A DNA stretch of 64,000 nucleotides from Streptomyces nodosus (GCF_008704995.1 NZ_CP023747.1:7164001-7228000), one strand, 5' to 3'; shown: positions 16,459-25,033, counted from the first letter of the stretch. Numbers and translations are program-made. The notes: generated by a model not told the origin, from the sequence alone.

Positions 16459-17232
16459 ATGCAGCGTTTCGAAGGGCGACGGATCCTGGTCACCGGCGCC
16501 GGATCGGGTATCGGGCAGGCGACCGTGCACCGCCTGCTGGCCGAGGGAGGACGGGTGGCCGCGGTCGACATCGTCGCCGCGGGGCTGGAGAGGACCGCCC
16601 GGCGTGCGCAGGAGGACGGCACCGCGGACCGTCTGACGACGCTCACCGCCGACATAGCCGACGAGGCCTCGGTGCGCACCGCGGTGGCCACGGCCGTCGC
16701 CGGGTTCGGCGGACTGGACGTCCTGGTGAACGCCGCGGGCATCCTGCGCTCCGCCCGTACGGAGGCGACGACGCTGGAGTTCTGGAACCGGGTCATCGCG
16801 GTCAATCTGACCGGAACCTTCCTGATGACCCGGGAGGCACTGCCCGCACTGCTGGAGTCCGGGCACGGCGTGGTGGTGAACTTCAGCTCCACATCGGCGA
16901 GTTTCGCCCACCCCTATATGGCCGCCTACGCGGCGTCCAAGGGCGGCATCCAGTCCTTCACCCACGCCATCGCCGCCGAGTACGCCAAGCGTGGACTGCG
17001 CGCCGTGGCCGTCGCCCCCGGCTCCATCTCCAGCGACATGACGGACGGCCGGGGACCGGGTCTGCCCGAGGACGCGGACATGCAGCTCTTCGCCCATCTG
17101 ATGCCGGCGCTCGGTGGCGGGGGCTTCGCGGCCCCGGACGCGGTCGCGGGCGTGGTCGCCATGCTGGCCTCGGACGACGGGGCGTTCGTCACCGGCACCG
17201 AGGTGCGGATCGACGGCGGCACCCATATGTGA
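16459..17232 (+). CDS. Short-chain dehydrogenase/reductase
   Basis: 257 residues of classical SDR. The cofactor motif TGAGSGIG is near residue 12, NAAG near 88, the catalytic Ser in FSSTSASF and YAASK in MAAYAASKGG (about 157-161). D37 after the second beta strand (VAAVDIV) favours NAD over NADP. Residues DGRGPGLPED suggest a specific substrate loop, but the substrate is not readable. First of two SDR genes; an 86-bp gap precedes the next. Confidence 0.9.
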   Translation: MQRFEGRRILVTGAGSGIGQATVHRLLAEGGRVAAVDIVAAGLERTARRAQEDGTADRLTTLTADIADEASVRTAVATAVAGFGGLDVLVNAAGILRSARTEATTLEFWNRVIAVNLTGTFLMTREALPALLESGHGVVVNFSSTSASFAHPYMAAYAASKGGIQSFTHAIAAEYAKRGLRAVAVAPGSISSDMTDGRGPGLPEDADMQLFAHLMPALGGGGFAAPDAVAGVVAMLASDDGAFVTGTEVRIDGGTHM

Positions 17233-17318
17233 GGCGACGACACACACACCGGCGGAGCGCCGTGCGCCCGCCACCCCGTGCACCCGGGGCCATCGCCACG
17301 AACCACGAAGGAATCTCC

Positions 17319-18083
17319 ATGAACGCCCTTGAGGGCAGGACCGTACTCATCACCGGAGGCGCCCGCGGACTGGGAGCCGAAGCCGCGCGGCAGGCCGTGG
17401 CGGCCGGAGCGAACGTCCTCCTCACCGACGTCCTCGACGACCAGGGCGTCCGCACCGCGCGGGAACTGGGGGAACGCGCCCGCTACCGGCACCACGACGT
17501 CACCTCGGAGCAGGAGTGGCAGGAGGCCGTCGACTTCGCCCGTGACGAGTTCGGCGGACTGGACGGCCTGGTCAACAACGCCGGGATATCCACCGGAGTC
17601 CCGTTCGCCGACGAGTCGGTGGAGCACTTCCGCAAGGTCGTCGACGTCAACCTCACCGGCGTCTTCATCGGCATGAAGACCGTCGTCCCCGCGCTGCGCG
17701 CACGGGGAGCGGGCTCCATCGTCAACATCTCCTCCGCGGCGGGACTCATGGGCCTGGCCCTCACCGCCGGATACGGCGCCTCGAAGTGGGGGGTGCGCGG
17801 CCTGAGCAAGGTGGCGGCCGTGGAGCTCGGCACCGAGCGCATCCGGGTGAATTCCGTCCACCCCGGCATGACGTACACCCCGATGACCGAGGCCACCGGC
17901 ATCCGTCCGGGCGAGGGCAACTACCCCAACACCCCCATGGGCCGAGTGGGCACCCCCGAGGAGATCGCGGCGGCGGTCGTCTTCCTGCTGTCCGACGCCG
18001 CGTCCTACATCACCGGCGCGGAGCTCGCCGTGGACGGCGGCTGGACCGCCGGGCCCACGGTCGCTTATGTGATGGGGCACTGA
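17319..18083 (+). CDS. 3alpha(20beta)-hydroxysteroid dehydrogenase-like SDR
   Basis: 254 residues. Motifs: TGGARGLG (11-18), NNAG near 84, catalytic Ser in NISSAAG and YGASKWG near 150. Long stretches such as RKVVDVNLTGVFIGMKTV, VNSVHPGMTYTPMTEAT and EGNYPNTPMGRVG are what I remember of Streptomyces 3alpha,20beta-hydroxysteroid dehydrogenase, an NAD-dependent enzyme active on steroid keto groups. The physiological substrate in Streptomyces is unclear. ATG 17319 is preceded by GAAGGAATC. Together with the upstream SDR and the divergent TetR gene it forms a likely ligand-inducible oxidoreductase locus. Confidence 0.9.
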   Translation: MNALEGRTVLITGGARGLGAEAARQAVAAGANVLLTDVLDDQGVRTARELGERARYRHHDVTSEQEWQEAVDFARDEFGGLDGLVNNAGISTGVPFADESVEHFRKVVDVNLTGVFIGMKTVVPALRARGAGSIVNISSAAGLMGLALTAGYGASKWGVRGLSKVAAVELGTERIRVNSVHPGMTYTPMTEATGIRPGEGNYPNTPMGRVGTPEEIAAAVVFLLSDAASYITGAELAVDGGWTAGPTVAYVMGH

Positions 18084-18117
18084 GCAGCCGCCCTTCCCCG
18101 GGGCGGGCCGCCGCCGG

Positions 18118-18792
18118 TCACACCCCGGGGAACGGCTCCGAGAGCGACCGCAGCACATGGTCGGCCCCGGCGTCCTCGAGGTCCTCCACGGTGTAGTGGC
18201 CGCTGGCGACCCCGACCGCGGTCGCGGCCGCGGCGTGCGCGGCCTCGATGTCCCGCGGAGTGTCCCCCACGACATACACCTCGGAACGGGAGAGGGGACG
18301 CCCGTGCAGCCGGGCGGCCTTGTCCACGGCCAGCCGGGTCACCTCGTCCCGGTCGGGGGAGTCCGAGCCGTAGGCGCCGAAGACGAAGTAGCGGCCCAGC
18401 TTCGCCGGTTCCATCTTCAGCCTCGCGGAGCCCTCCATCGCCCCGGACACCACACCCAGTACGGCACCCGTGCGTCCGATCCGGCGCAGGGTGTCCTCGG
18501 CGCCCTCCATCACGTGATAGCTCTCCGAGGACCAGATGTCCTCCGCCAGATGCCAGAGGTAGGCGGCGTAGAGCCGCACCATCTCGTCATGGTCGGGATC
18601 GCGCCCCAGCACCGCACGGAAGGTCTCCCGGCCGACCTGCGGATCGGTCTCCCCCGCGGAGCTGTGCCGGCCGATGTCGGCGGAGACCCCGTGCAGCCGG
18701 TCGAACGCCCAGGCCCAACTGCGCGCCCCGGCGCCCCCGGTGTGGACCAGGGTCTCGTCGATGTCGAAGAGTACGGCGAGCGGTCCAGCCAT
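18118..18792 (-). CDS. HAD-superfamily hydrolase (phosphatase-like)
   Basis: 224 residues. Motif I is FDIDETLVHTGG at residue 9, with both Asp present; motif II is the Ser of VVSGAM; the motif III/IV region has VYVVGDTPRDIEAAHAA. The small helical cap between motifs I and II is of the phosphoglycolate-phosphatase type. Substrate not predictable. It converges on the steroid dehydrogenase gene with 34 bp between. Confidence 0.85.
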   Translation of the reverse strand: MAGPLAVLFDIDETLVHTGGAGARSWAWAFDRLHGVSADIGRHSSAGETDPQVGRETFRAVLGRDPDHDEMVRLYAAYLWHLAEDIWSSESYHVMEGAEDTLRRIGRTGAVLGVVSGAMEGSARLKMEPAKLGRYFVFGAYGSDSPDRDEVTRLAVDKAARLHGRPLSRSEVYVVGDTPRDIEAAHAAAATAVGVASGHYTVEDLEDAGADHVLRSLSEPFPGV

Positions 18793-18828
18793 GCCCGTTC
18801 TCCTTTGCTCCTTCGATGCGATCGGTCC

Positions 18829-18852
18829 GGTGCCGGAAGCGCCGCCGGCACC
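18829..18852 (-). terminator. Hairpin after the FMN reductase gene
   Basis: 8-bp perfect stem GGTGCCGG / CCGGCACC with an 8-base loop, 50 bp past the stop of the FMN reductase gene and before the HAD gene. Confidence 0.5.
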
Positions 18853-18901
18853 GCGCCGGGTGACGCGGCCGGTCGTCCTGCGGTGGAGGGGAGGGAGGAG
18901 A

Positions 18902-19474
18902 TCACAGTCGCGGAGGCAGAACGGTGAGCACCCGCACGATGTGATCGCGGTACTCCTTCATGAACCTGCGCAGGAACTCCTGGGTGTGGGCGTCCGTGAC
19001 CTCGCCCTCGGGGGTGAACACCTCCGGTTTGAACCTGATGTATGCCTCCGGGGCGTTCATCTGCGGGGAGTTGCAGTAACTGAGGACGCCGCGCAGGCTC
19101 TGCTGGGCGACGGCCGTGCCGATGGCCCCCGGTGAGGCCCCGATCACGGCCGACGGCTTATGGGTGAACGAGTTCTCGCCCCAGGGACGGCTGGCCCAGT
19201 CGATGGCGTTCTTCAGGCCACCCGGGATGGAGCGGTTGTACTCCGGGGTCACGAAGAGGATGGCGTCGGCGGCGGCGATGGCGTCCTTGAGCGCCTTGCC
19301 CTCGGCGGGGAAGTCGCTGTCGTAGTCGTAGCTGTAGAGCGGAAGATCCTTGATCGGGATCTCGTTGAACTGCAACTCGGGAGGAGCCAGCCGGATCAGC
19401 GCCCTGGCGAGCGTCCTGTTGATCGACCGGGTGGCCAGGCTTCCCACGATGTAGCCCACCTTGTACGTGGTCAT
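18902..19474 (-). CDS. NADPH-dependent FMN reductase
   Basis: 190 residues of flavodoxin-like fold. VGSLATRSINRTLARAL (about 9-26) is the FMN phosphate-binding loop and TPEYNRSIPGGLKNAIDWASR is the diagnostic second motif of the NADPH-dependent FMN/chromate/azo-reductase family. It supplies reduced flavin or reduces quinones in the cytoplasm. The ATG at 19474 follows AGGAGAG; the open frame continues far upstream but without conserved residues. Confidence 0.9.
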   Translation of the reverse strand: MTTYKVGYIVGSLATRSINRTLARALIRLAPPELQFNEIPIKDLPLYSYDYDSDFPAEGKALKDAIAAADAILFVTPEYNRSIPGGLKNAIDWASRPWGENSFTHKPSAVIGASPGAIGTAVAQQSLRGVLSYCNSPQMNAPEAYIRFKPEVFTPEGEVTDAHTQEFLRRFMKEYRDHIVRVLTVLPPRL

Positions 19475-19622
19475 CTCTCCTCGATTCGCCGCGCCTGCCC
19501 CTGCGCTCGCCCGGTTCCTCCGCCTCCGACGGACGGATGCGCCCCAAGGGCACGAAACCACGGCGGGCGGTGTCCGGCGTTCCGGGAGGCTCCAATCGGA
19601 GGAGTGCCCGGGCGTATGCCTC

Positions 19623-19670
19623 GCCCGGAGGCCCGGAGGCCCGGAGGCCCGGAGGCCCGGAGGCCCGACC
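19623..19670. repeat. 8-bp tandem repeat (GCCCGGAG, six copies)
   Basis: Six perfect head-to-tail copies of GCCCGGAG, followed by a degenerate seventh. The repeated GGAGG runs resemble Shine-Dalgarno cores and paired G tracts, but there is no start codon at fitting distance after them. Confidence 0.92.
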
Positions 19671-19682
19671 GGCCCCGAGGCC

Positions 19683-19702
19683 CGCGTGATGCGCATCACG
19701 CG
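19683..19702. promoter_or_regulatory. 20-bp perfect palindrome with GTGA-n6-TCAC core
   Basis: CGCGTGATGCGCATCACGCG is its own reverse complement. The inner GTGA-TGCGCA-TCAC has the spacing and halves of Crp/Fnr-family operators. It sits in the shared promoter region of the FMN reductase and DUF4142 genes, 96 bp before the latter. Confidence 0.65.
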
Positions 19703-19798
19703 CCTTGCGCGCATGTTTCGCCCCGCGCAATGATCGTTCGCGGTCGCGCATCCGTACTCCCTGACTGATGCCCGCGTCACCCATGTGCAGGAGGAATG

Positions 19799-20551
19799 AT
19801 GCCCATCTCGCGGAACGCGGCGGGAACCGCTCTGGTGGTCGGCGCGCTGACGCTGACCGCCGCCGCGCTCGCCTACCCCGTCATGCTCGGGGTGGAGAAG
19901 ACCGCCGCCGCGCCGGAGCGCATCATCGCCGACACCCCCTACGGTCCCCTGACCGAGGCCGACCGGGACTTCGTGGTCAAGGTGCGCTCGGCCGGGCTGT
20001 GGGAGTACCCGCTGGGCGAGATGGCGATGAAGAGGGGGACGACCGAGGAGATGAAGGAGGTGGGCAAGCATCTGGTCGTCGGGCACGGCGGGCTCGACGA
20101 GATGTGCCGCAAGATCGCCCCCGAACTCGGTATCGACCTGCCCAACCAGGCGACCCCGCAGCAGCAGCAGTTCGTGGCGACCGTGGACGGGAGCGAGGGC
20201 AAGGAGTTCGACTCCACCGCGGTCAACATCATGCGGGTGACCCACGGTCAGATCTTCTCGGTCATCGCCAAGGTACGGGCCTCCACCAGGAACACCCTGG
20301 TGCGTCAGCTGGCGGACCTGGCCAATGACACCGTGCTGGACCACATCACGGTTCTGGAGAAGACCGGCCTGGTCAATTTCGAGCAGGTCAACTTCCAGCA
20401 GACCTCACCGCCGCAGCTCCCCGCGGAGCAGGTCACCCCGCCCCCGCCGCAGCCGGGCTCCCCCGTCGTGGTCCTGACCCCGCGTCCGGACCTGAATGTG
20501 AACACCGCCGCCCCGAAGACCCCCGACCCGGTCACCTCCCCCCGGAGCTGA
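19799..20551 (+). CDS. DUF4142-domain secreted protein
   Basis: 250 residues. A signal segment (GTALVVGALTLTAAALAYPVML) is followed by a four-helix ferritin-like DUF4142 domain: LTEADRDFVVKVRSAGLWEYPLGEMA, then KHLVVGHGGLDEMCRKIA and a His-containing VTHGQIFSVIAKVRAST. The last 55 residues are a Pro-rich tail. Function of DUF4142 is unknown; members are linked to envelope stress. Two ATGs are adjacent (19796 and 19799); the second has a better distance (four bases) from GGAGG. Confidence 0.88.
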   Translation: MPISRNAAGTALVVGALTLTAAALAYPVMLGVEKTAAAPERIIADTPYGPLTEADRDFVVKVRSAGLWEYPLGEMAMKRGTTEEMKEVGKHLVVGHGGLDEMCRKIAPELGIDLPNQATPQQQQFVATVDGSEGKEFDSTAVNIMRVTHGQIFSVIAKVRASTRNTLVRQLADLANDTVLDHITVLEKTGLVNFEQVNFQQTSPPQLPAEQVTPPPPQPGSPVVVLTPRPDLNVNTAAPKTPDPVTSPRS

Positions 20552-20569
20552 TCCTCCGGCGCCGTCCTC

Positions 20570-20595
20570 GCCCGTCCCGCAGCCGCGGGACGGGC
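20570..20595. terminator. Bidirectional hairpin terminator
   Basis: Perfect 11-bp stem GCCCGTCCCGC / GCGGGACGGGC with a four-base loop, 18 bp after the DUF4142 stop and between two convergent genes. A 10-bp direct repeat (ACGGGCAAAG twice) follows. Confidence 0.8.
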
Positions 20596-20715
20596 AAAGA
20601 CGGGCAAAGACAGGGGAGGGCTCGGCGGTGTCGTCACGCCGGGCGGTGAGAAGAGCGGCGGTCCTGCCGTCGGCGGCCGTCGGCCGGGCGCCGGTGCCCG
20701 CGTACCGGTGGCGGA

Positions 20716-21339
20716 TCAGGTGGAGGCGGTCCAGCGCGGGGCCGTCTCGGCCCACTCCGCGTCCCATGCGCGGAGGTTCCGGCGCTCCAGCCTGCGCCTG
20801 CACACCCCGTAGAAGAGGGCGCCGAAGAGGGTCACCGCCATGCCCGCCAGGGTGGCCCAGCCGAGGGCGTGGGTGCGGATCTGCTCGCCCGTCAGGGGCG
20901 GATCCGTGATCTCTCCATGGGCGTCGACCCACACCCGGACGGTGCTCCCGGAGGAGATCCCGGGCTCGACATGGGCCTCACCGGTCCGGGTTTGCCCTCC
21001 GGGGTCCATGAAACGGACCTTGGCCGGATACCGGGTCGCGTTCGCCTCCGCCGATCCCGGCTCGGGGTGGCGGAGGGCGTCGTGCAGCAGCACCGCGTCC
21101 GTGTGGTGCCCGCTGAGTGCCGCCTGCTCGGCGGTCTGATGCAGATGGCGGTGCGCGGCCTTGCCGGCCAGCAGCACGGCGGTGGGCACGGCGCCCAGCA
21201 GGGTCAGCAGCAGGCCGAGACCGAGCCACGCCCGCACCAGGTCCCCGGACCGGCGCAGCGGGCTGCGCCGCCACCGCCACAGCAGGACCCGCCGGGGTTC
21301 CTCGGGAGGCGGCTGGGCGGGTGGTATTTCGCTGGCCAC
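20716..21339 (-). CDS. Rv1733c-family two-helix membrane protein (copy 2)
   Basis: 207 residues with the same plan as the protein at 5408-5992: WRWRRSPLRRSGD near the N-terminus, helix LGLGLLLTLLGAVPTAVLLAG, an outside domain with VRVWVDAHGEITDPP, helix GWATLAGMAVTLFGALFYGV and a tail with WDAEWAETAPRW. GTG 21339 is chosen because AAAGGAG lies nine bases before it; the upstream frame to 21444 looks non-coding. Role unknown. Confidence 0.85.
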   Translation of the reverse strand: MASEIPPAQPPPEEPRRVLLWRWRRSPLRRSGDLVRAWLGLGLLLTLLGAVPTAVLLAGKAAHRHLHQTAEQAALSGHHTDAVLLHDALRHPEPGSAEANATRYPAKVRFMDPGGQTRTGEAHVEPGISSGSTVRVWVDAHGEITDPPLTGEQIRTHALGWATLAGMAVTLFGALFYGVCRRRLERRNLRAWDAEWAETAPRWTAST

Positions 21340-21497
21340 GATGTGTCTCCTTTCGCGCGCCACCGCCCGGACCGGCACCGGCGTCCCACGACCGGACCGG
21401 TGCGGGCCGAGCGGAGGCGCCGCGTCCTCGGGGGTGTCTGCCACCTGTCCGTGGCGTCGCGGCGTCTGTCACGCACGCTCGCCGCGTTGGGACACCC

Positions 21498-22325
21498 CTA
21501 GCCGAAATGTGCGGCCCGGGGGATCGACCCGGCGGCCGACGGGTGGGCGTGCGTGGATTCGAGCAGCTTGGCGGCGCCGCGGACGGCGGCGGTGTGCGGG
21601 GCGGGAACCGCCCGGACCGAGGTGTGCAGCCGGCCGGTGAGCCGGTAGGTGATGTCCGGGCGCAGGGCGCCCCCACCGGCCAGCAGAACGCCCCGCTGGA
21701 GGGCGTCGAGCGTGAGTGAGGTGCGGTCCTGCCTCAGCATGGTGGCCACCATGTCGATGACGACATCCGCTATCCCGGTGTGGGTGGTGCCGGCGCCGTC
21801 GATGTCACCGGTGCCCAGGGCCGCGCGATGGGCGTCGACCACCGCCCCCTCCGACAGGAGCACGACCTCGGTGATGTGGGCGCCGATGTCGACGACGAGC
21901 AGCGGGCGGGAGAGGTCCGCGCCCCCGGCGAGTGCCACGGCGCGCGCGGCGGGAACGGTCAGCACCGCGCGCGGCCTGAGGACCTCCACGGCGGCGCGCG
22001 CCTCGGCGCGGTAGGCGACGCCGTCGAGCACCGGAGTGGCGAGGATGACCAGGGGTCGGCGGAAACGCGGCAGATGACGGCTGAGCAGGCGGTCGAGCAT
22101 CCGGGCGGCACCCGGGGTGTCGACGATGGCGCCCCGCCGGACGGGGTGCACGGCGCCGGTGCCCGGGAAGGTCACGGTGGGGACGTCCAGGATCATGCCC
22201 CGGCCGGAGACCCAGATACGGGTGCGGGCGCTGCCCATGTCGAGGGCGATGCCGGAGCACCGCCGGCACAGGGGCCATGCCCTGTGCGCGGCGGTGCTCG
22301 GGTGGGGACGGCGTGCGAAGCTCAC
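21498..22325 (-). CDS. Short MreB/Mbl-like actin-fold protein
   Basis: 275 residues, well below the usual 340 of MreB. Phosphate-1 loop IALDMGSARTRIWV, phosphate-2 VVDIGAHITEVVLLSEG and adenosine motif GVLLAGGGALRPDI are all present, so nucleotide binding is likely. The outer subdomains that mediate filament contacts in MreB are shortened. Streptomyces carry such a third, divergent MreB relative (I recall SCO6166) besides mreB and mbl, with a role in spore envelope suspected. Its ATG overlaps the stop of the DksA-like gene upstream (ATGA), so it is co-translated with a zinc-finger RNA polymerase-binding type protein. Confidence 0.85.
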   Translation of the reverse strand: MSFARRPHPSTAAHRAWPLCRRCSGIALDMGSARTRIWVSGRGMILDVPTVTFPGTGAVHPVRRGAIVDTPGAARMLDRLLSRHLPRFRRPLVILATPVLDGVAYRAEARAAVEVLRPRAVLTVPAARAVALAGGADLSRPLLVVDIGAHITEVVLLSEGAVVDAHRAALGTGDIDGAGTTHTGIADVVIDMVATMLRQDRTSLTLDALQRGVLLAGGGALRPDITYRLTGRLHTSVRAVPAPHTAAVRGAAKLLESTHAHPSAAGSIPRAAHFG

Positions 22326-22696
22326 CGGCCGGCCTCCCTGACCTGCTGACAGCGGGCGCAGTAGCGGGCCTGAGGCACGATCATCAGTCGGTCCCGGGCG
22401 ATCGGCCCCTGGCAGAGATGGCAGAGGCCGTAGCGGCCCCCGTCCATGCGCTCCAGGGCCGCCTCCACATCGCTGAGGACCATGCGCGCGGAGGCGGCGA
22501 GCTTGACCCGCACCTCGACCTGCCCCGCGGCCCGCTGGTCGAGGAGGTCGTCGGCGCGGGTCGTGGTGGCGGCCGCGATGTGCTGGAGCTGCTCCTGACG
22601 GAAGAGACGCTGCTCATGCAGATTCTCGCGCAGTGCGGTGAGGTCCTCGGCGGACAGACCGGTGTCGCGGTCACTGATGATCGGGTTGTTCACCAC
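22322..22696 (-). CDS. TraR/DksA-family zinc-finger protein 1
   Basis: 124 residues: a helical coiled-coil of about 85 residues and a C-terminal four-Cys zinc finger, CHLCQGPIARDRLMIVPQ followed by YCARCQ. DksA-type proteins enter the RNA polymerase secondary channel and modify initiation. The acidic tip residues of E. coli DksA are not evident. Two GTG codons in a row (22696, 22693) can serve as start after AAGGGG. It overlaps mreB-like by four bases and follows the second DksA-like gene by 52 bp. Confidence 0.88.
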   Translation of the reverse strand: MVNNPIISDRDTGLSAEDLTALRENLHEQRLFRQEQLQHIAAATTTRADDLLDQRAAGQVEVRVKLAASARMVLSDVEAALERMDGGRYGLCHLCQGPIARDRLMIVPQARYCARCQQVREAGR

Positions 22697-22748
22697 TTCA
22701 CCCCTTGGGCAGGGCGGGAGACTGAGGCTGGACGTCGGGACGTCGCGG

Positions 22749-23072
22749 TCAGGCGCGGCGCTGGCACGCGACGCAGAACCGCGTGTACGGGAGGATCTCC
22801 AGCCGCTCCGCCGGGATGGGGTTGGAGCAGGACAGACAGGCGCCGTAGGTGCCGTCCTCGATACGGGTGAACGCCTCCTCGATCTCCTTGAGCACCCGCT
22901 CGATGGCCTCCTTCTGCGAGGACATGATGTGGTCGTCCGCGCTCTGGCCGGTCTCGCCGATGGCCTGCATCTGGGTCAGCCGTGCATTGCGTGCGTGCTC
23001 GAGACGCTGGCGGGCCTCGTGAGCGGTCAGCCGCTCGGGACGGGGTTCGGTGCGGGGCGTATCGAGGGGCAT
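22749..23072 (-). CDS. TraR/DksA-family zinc-finger protein 2
   Basis: 107 residues. Helices rich in Glu and Arg (HEARQRLEHARNARLTQMQ) are followed by the zinc finger CLSCSNPIPAERLEILPY and FCVAC. ATG 23072 is preceded by AGAAGGGA. First gene of the apparent three-gene operon with the other DksA-like and mreB-like genes; having two diverged DksA relatives side by side suggests they act on different promoters or as a pair. Confidence 0.88.
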   Translation of the reverse strand: MPLDTPRTEPRPERLTAHEARQRLEHARNARLTQMQAIGETGQSADDHIMSSQKEAIERVLKEIEEAFTRIEDGTYGACLSCSNPIPAERLEILPYTRFCVACQRRA

Positions 23073-23418
23073 GCCCTGATCCCTTCTGACGAGAACGAGC
23101 GGCGTGCAGGGAACATGCACGCCGCGGCGGTGCGGGGGATAGGCCGCTTGATCCTGCTTCCAGCCTGGTCGTCCGGGCGTCGAATACCTATCGGGCGCGG
23201 TACCCATCTGTGGGGGGTCGCAGGGACCATCCGACGGGGTCATGGGTACGGCGCACCACCCGAAATGGGGGCCGGGCCCCATCGACTCGGCGGGCGATCG
23301 GGGGCAGGCTGGCGGGCAGGCTGGGTCGAGACCAGTGGCCGCAGCTCACACCTGGGGTGCGCGATGACCGACAGTAGAGGCAAACCTTGTCGAGAAGGGG
23401 AAGCGAGGCATCACCCCG
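23073..23418. other. Divergent promoter region of the DksA/mreB-like and two-component operons
   Basis: 346 bp without a gene. It contains several GGGTAC or GGTATT strings on both strands (near 23184-23206 and 23244), which resemble the -10 of sigma-B-type stress promoters, but I do not find a matching GnnT -35 at the right distance, so no promoter is assigned. Confidence 0.35.
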
Positions 23419-24381
23419 GTGTCGCTGTTCTGGCGGATCTTCGGACTCAATGCCGTGGTGCTGGGTACGGCCACAGCACTGCTCCTGTGGGCTCCGGTGA
23501 CCGTGTCCGTTCCCGTGGTGCTGACGGAGGCGATCATCCTGGTGGGCGGCCTGGCCGTCATGCTGGTCGCCAACGCGGTGCTGCTGCGCGTCGGACTGGC
23601 TCCTCTGGACCGGGTCACCCGGCTGATGACCACGGTTGACCTGCTGCGTCCCGGCCAGCGACTGCCGGCCGACGGACACGGCGAGGTGGCCGAGCTGATC
23701 CGCACCTTCAACGCCATGCTCGACCGGCTGGAGTCCGAACGGGCCTCGAGCAGCGCCCGTGTCCTGAAGGCCCAGGAGGCCGAGCGGCGCCGTATCGCCC
23801 AGGAGCTGCACGACGAGGTCGGACAGAGCATGACCGCCATCCTGCTGGCGCTGAAGCGGTCCGCCGACGAGGCGGACGAACCGCTGCGCGGCGAGCTGCA
23901 GCAGGTGCAGGAGATCACCAGGGAGAGCCTGGACGAGGTCCGCAGGCTGGTCCGCCGGCTGCGTCCCGGCGTTCTGGAGGACCTCGGTCTGGTGAGCGCG
24001 CTGATCTCGCTGACCACCGACTTCGCCACCCATACGGGGCTGCGGGTGCGGCGCACCTTCGAGGCCGACCTGCCCGCGCTGGACCCGGAGACGGAGCTGG
24101 TGCTCTACCGGGTCGCCCAGGAGAGCCTGACCAATGTCGCCCGCCATGCGGACGCCGAGCGCGTCGAGGTGAGCCTCGGCCACAGTGACAGCACGGTGGT
24201 GCTCACCGTCAGCGACGACGGACGGGGGATGGCCGCCTCCTACGAGGGTGCCGGGATCCGCGGCATGCGGGAGCGGGCGCTGCAGATCGGAGCGAGGCTT
24301 GACATCATTCCCGGGAACCGGACCGGCACACTGATCCGGCTGACCGTACCCCTCTCAGGAAGCACTCGTAAGCATGTCTGA
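23419..24381 (+). CDS. NarL-type sensor histidine kinase
   Basis: 320 residues. Two N-terminal helices (GLNAVVLGTATALLLWAPV and EAIILVGGLAVMLVANAVL) with almost no external loop, a HAMP-like linker, then HisKA_3: ERRRIAQELHDEVGQSM with the phospho-accepting His near 131. The ATPase part has NVARHADA (N box) and SDDGRGM (G1). The short sensor suggests intramembrane sensing of the envelope or Sec machinery. GTG start. The stop overlaps the response regulator gene by eight bases. Confidence 0.9.
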   Translation: MSLFWRIFGLNAVVLGTATALLLWAPVTVSVPVVLTEAIILVGGLAVMLVANAVLLRVGLAPLDRVTRLMTTVDLLRPGQRLPADGHGEVAELIRTFNAMLDRLESERASSSARVLKAQEAERRRIAQELHDEVGQSMTAILLALKRSADEADEPLRGELQQVQEITRESLDEVRRLVRRLRPGVLEDLGLVSALISLTTDFATHTGLRVRRTFEADLPALDPETELVLYRVAQESLTNVARHADAERVEVSLGHSDSTVVLTVSDDGRGMAASYEGAGIRGMRERALQIGARLDIIPGNRTGTLIRLTVPLSGSTRKHV

Positions 24382-25033
24382 CCCGTCCAAGATCCGCATC
24401 CTGCTCGCCGACGACCACGCCCTGGTGCGTCGCGGAGTGCGGCTCATCCTCGACCGGGAACCGGACCTGGAAGTGGTCGCCGAGGCGGGCGACGGCGCGG
24501 AGGCCATCGAGCTGGCCCGCACCCACGACATCGACCTCGCCGTCCTGGACATCACCATGCCCCGGCTGACCGGGCTGCAGGCCACCCGCGAACTGGTCGC
24601 GCTCAAACCGGGCCTGCACATCCTGATGCTGACGATGCACGACAACGAGCAGTACTTCTTCCAGGCGCTGAAGGCGGGAGCCAGCGGATACGTCCTGAAG
24701 TCCGTCGCCGACCGTGATCTGGTCGCCGCCTGCCGGGCCGCGATGCGCGACGAGCCCTTCCTCTACCCCGGTGCGGTCACCGCCCTCATCCGCAACTACC
24801 TCGACCGGGTACGCCACGGCGAGGAGGCCCCCGAACAGGTGCTGACGGCCCGTGAGGAGGAGGTCCTCAAGCTCGTCGCCGAGGGACACTCCTCCAAGGA
24901 GATCGCCGAGATCCTCTTCATCAGCATCAAGACCGTCCAGCGGCACCGCGCGAACCTGTTGCACAAACTCGGTCTGCGGGACCGTCTGGAGCTCACCCGG
25001 TACGCGATCCGGGCCGGTCTCATCGAACCCTGA
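24374..25033 (+). CDS. NarL/LuxR-type response regulator
   Basis: 219 residues. The receiver has DDH at 13-15, phospho-acceptor D59 in LAVLDITMP and the Lys of SGYVLKSV. The C-terminal LuxR helix-turn-helix is LTAREEEVLKLVAEGHSSKEIAEILF. It overlaps the kinase gene and is the cognate partner. The downstream gene in the same direction is a small secreted protein and then secDF, so they may be the targets. Confidence 0.93.
   Translation: MSDPSKIRILLADDHALVRRGVRLILDREPDLEVVAEAGDGAEAIELARTHDIDLAVLDITMPRLTGLQATRELVALKPGLHILMLTMHDNEQYFFQALKAGASGYVLKSVADRDLVAACRAAMRDEPFLYPGAVTALIRNYLDRVRHGEEAPEQVLTAREEEVLKLVAEGHSSKEIAEILFISIKTVQRHRANLLHKLGLRDRLELTRYAIRAGLIEP

Larger units (their letters stand above)
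19475..19798. other. Intergenic region with repeat and Crp/Fnr-like palindrome
   Basis: 324 bp between the divergent FMN reductase and DUF4142 genes. It holds the 8-bp repeat array at 19623-19670 and the 20-bp palindrome at 19683-19702, both listed separately. No gene is evident. Confidence 0.5.

Noticed and set aside
19623..19670. Possible CRISPR-like array or coding repeat
   Set aside because: Head-to-tail octamers without spacers, in an intergenic region.
23160..23250. Sigma-B-type promoters (GGGTAC) for the DksA-like operon
   Set aside because: The -10-like strings occur, but no GnnT-type -35 lies 14-16 bp upstream on either strand.
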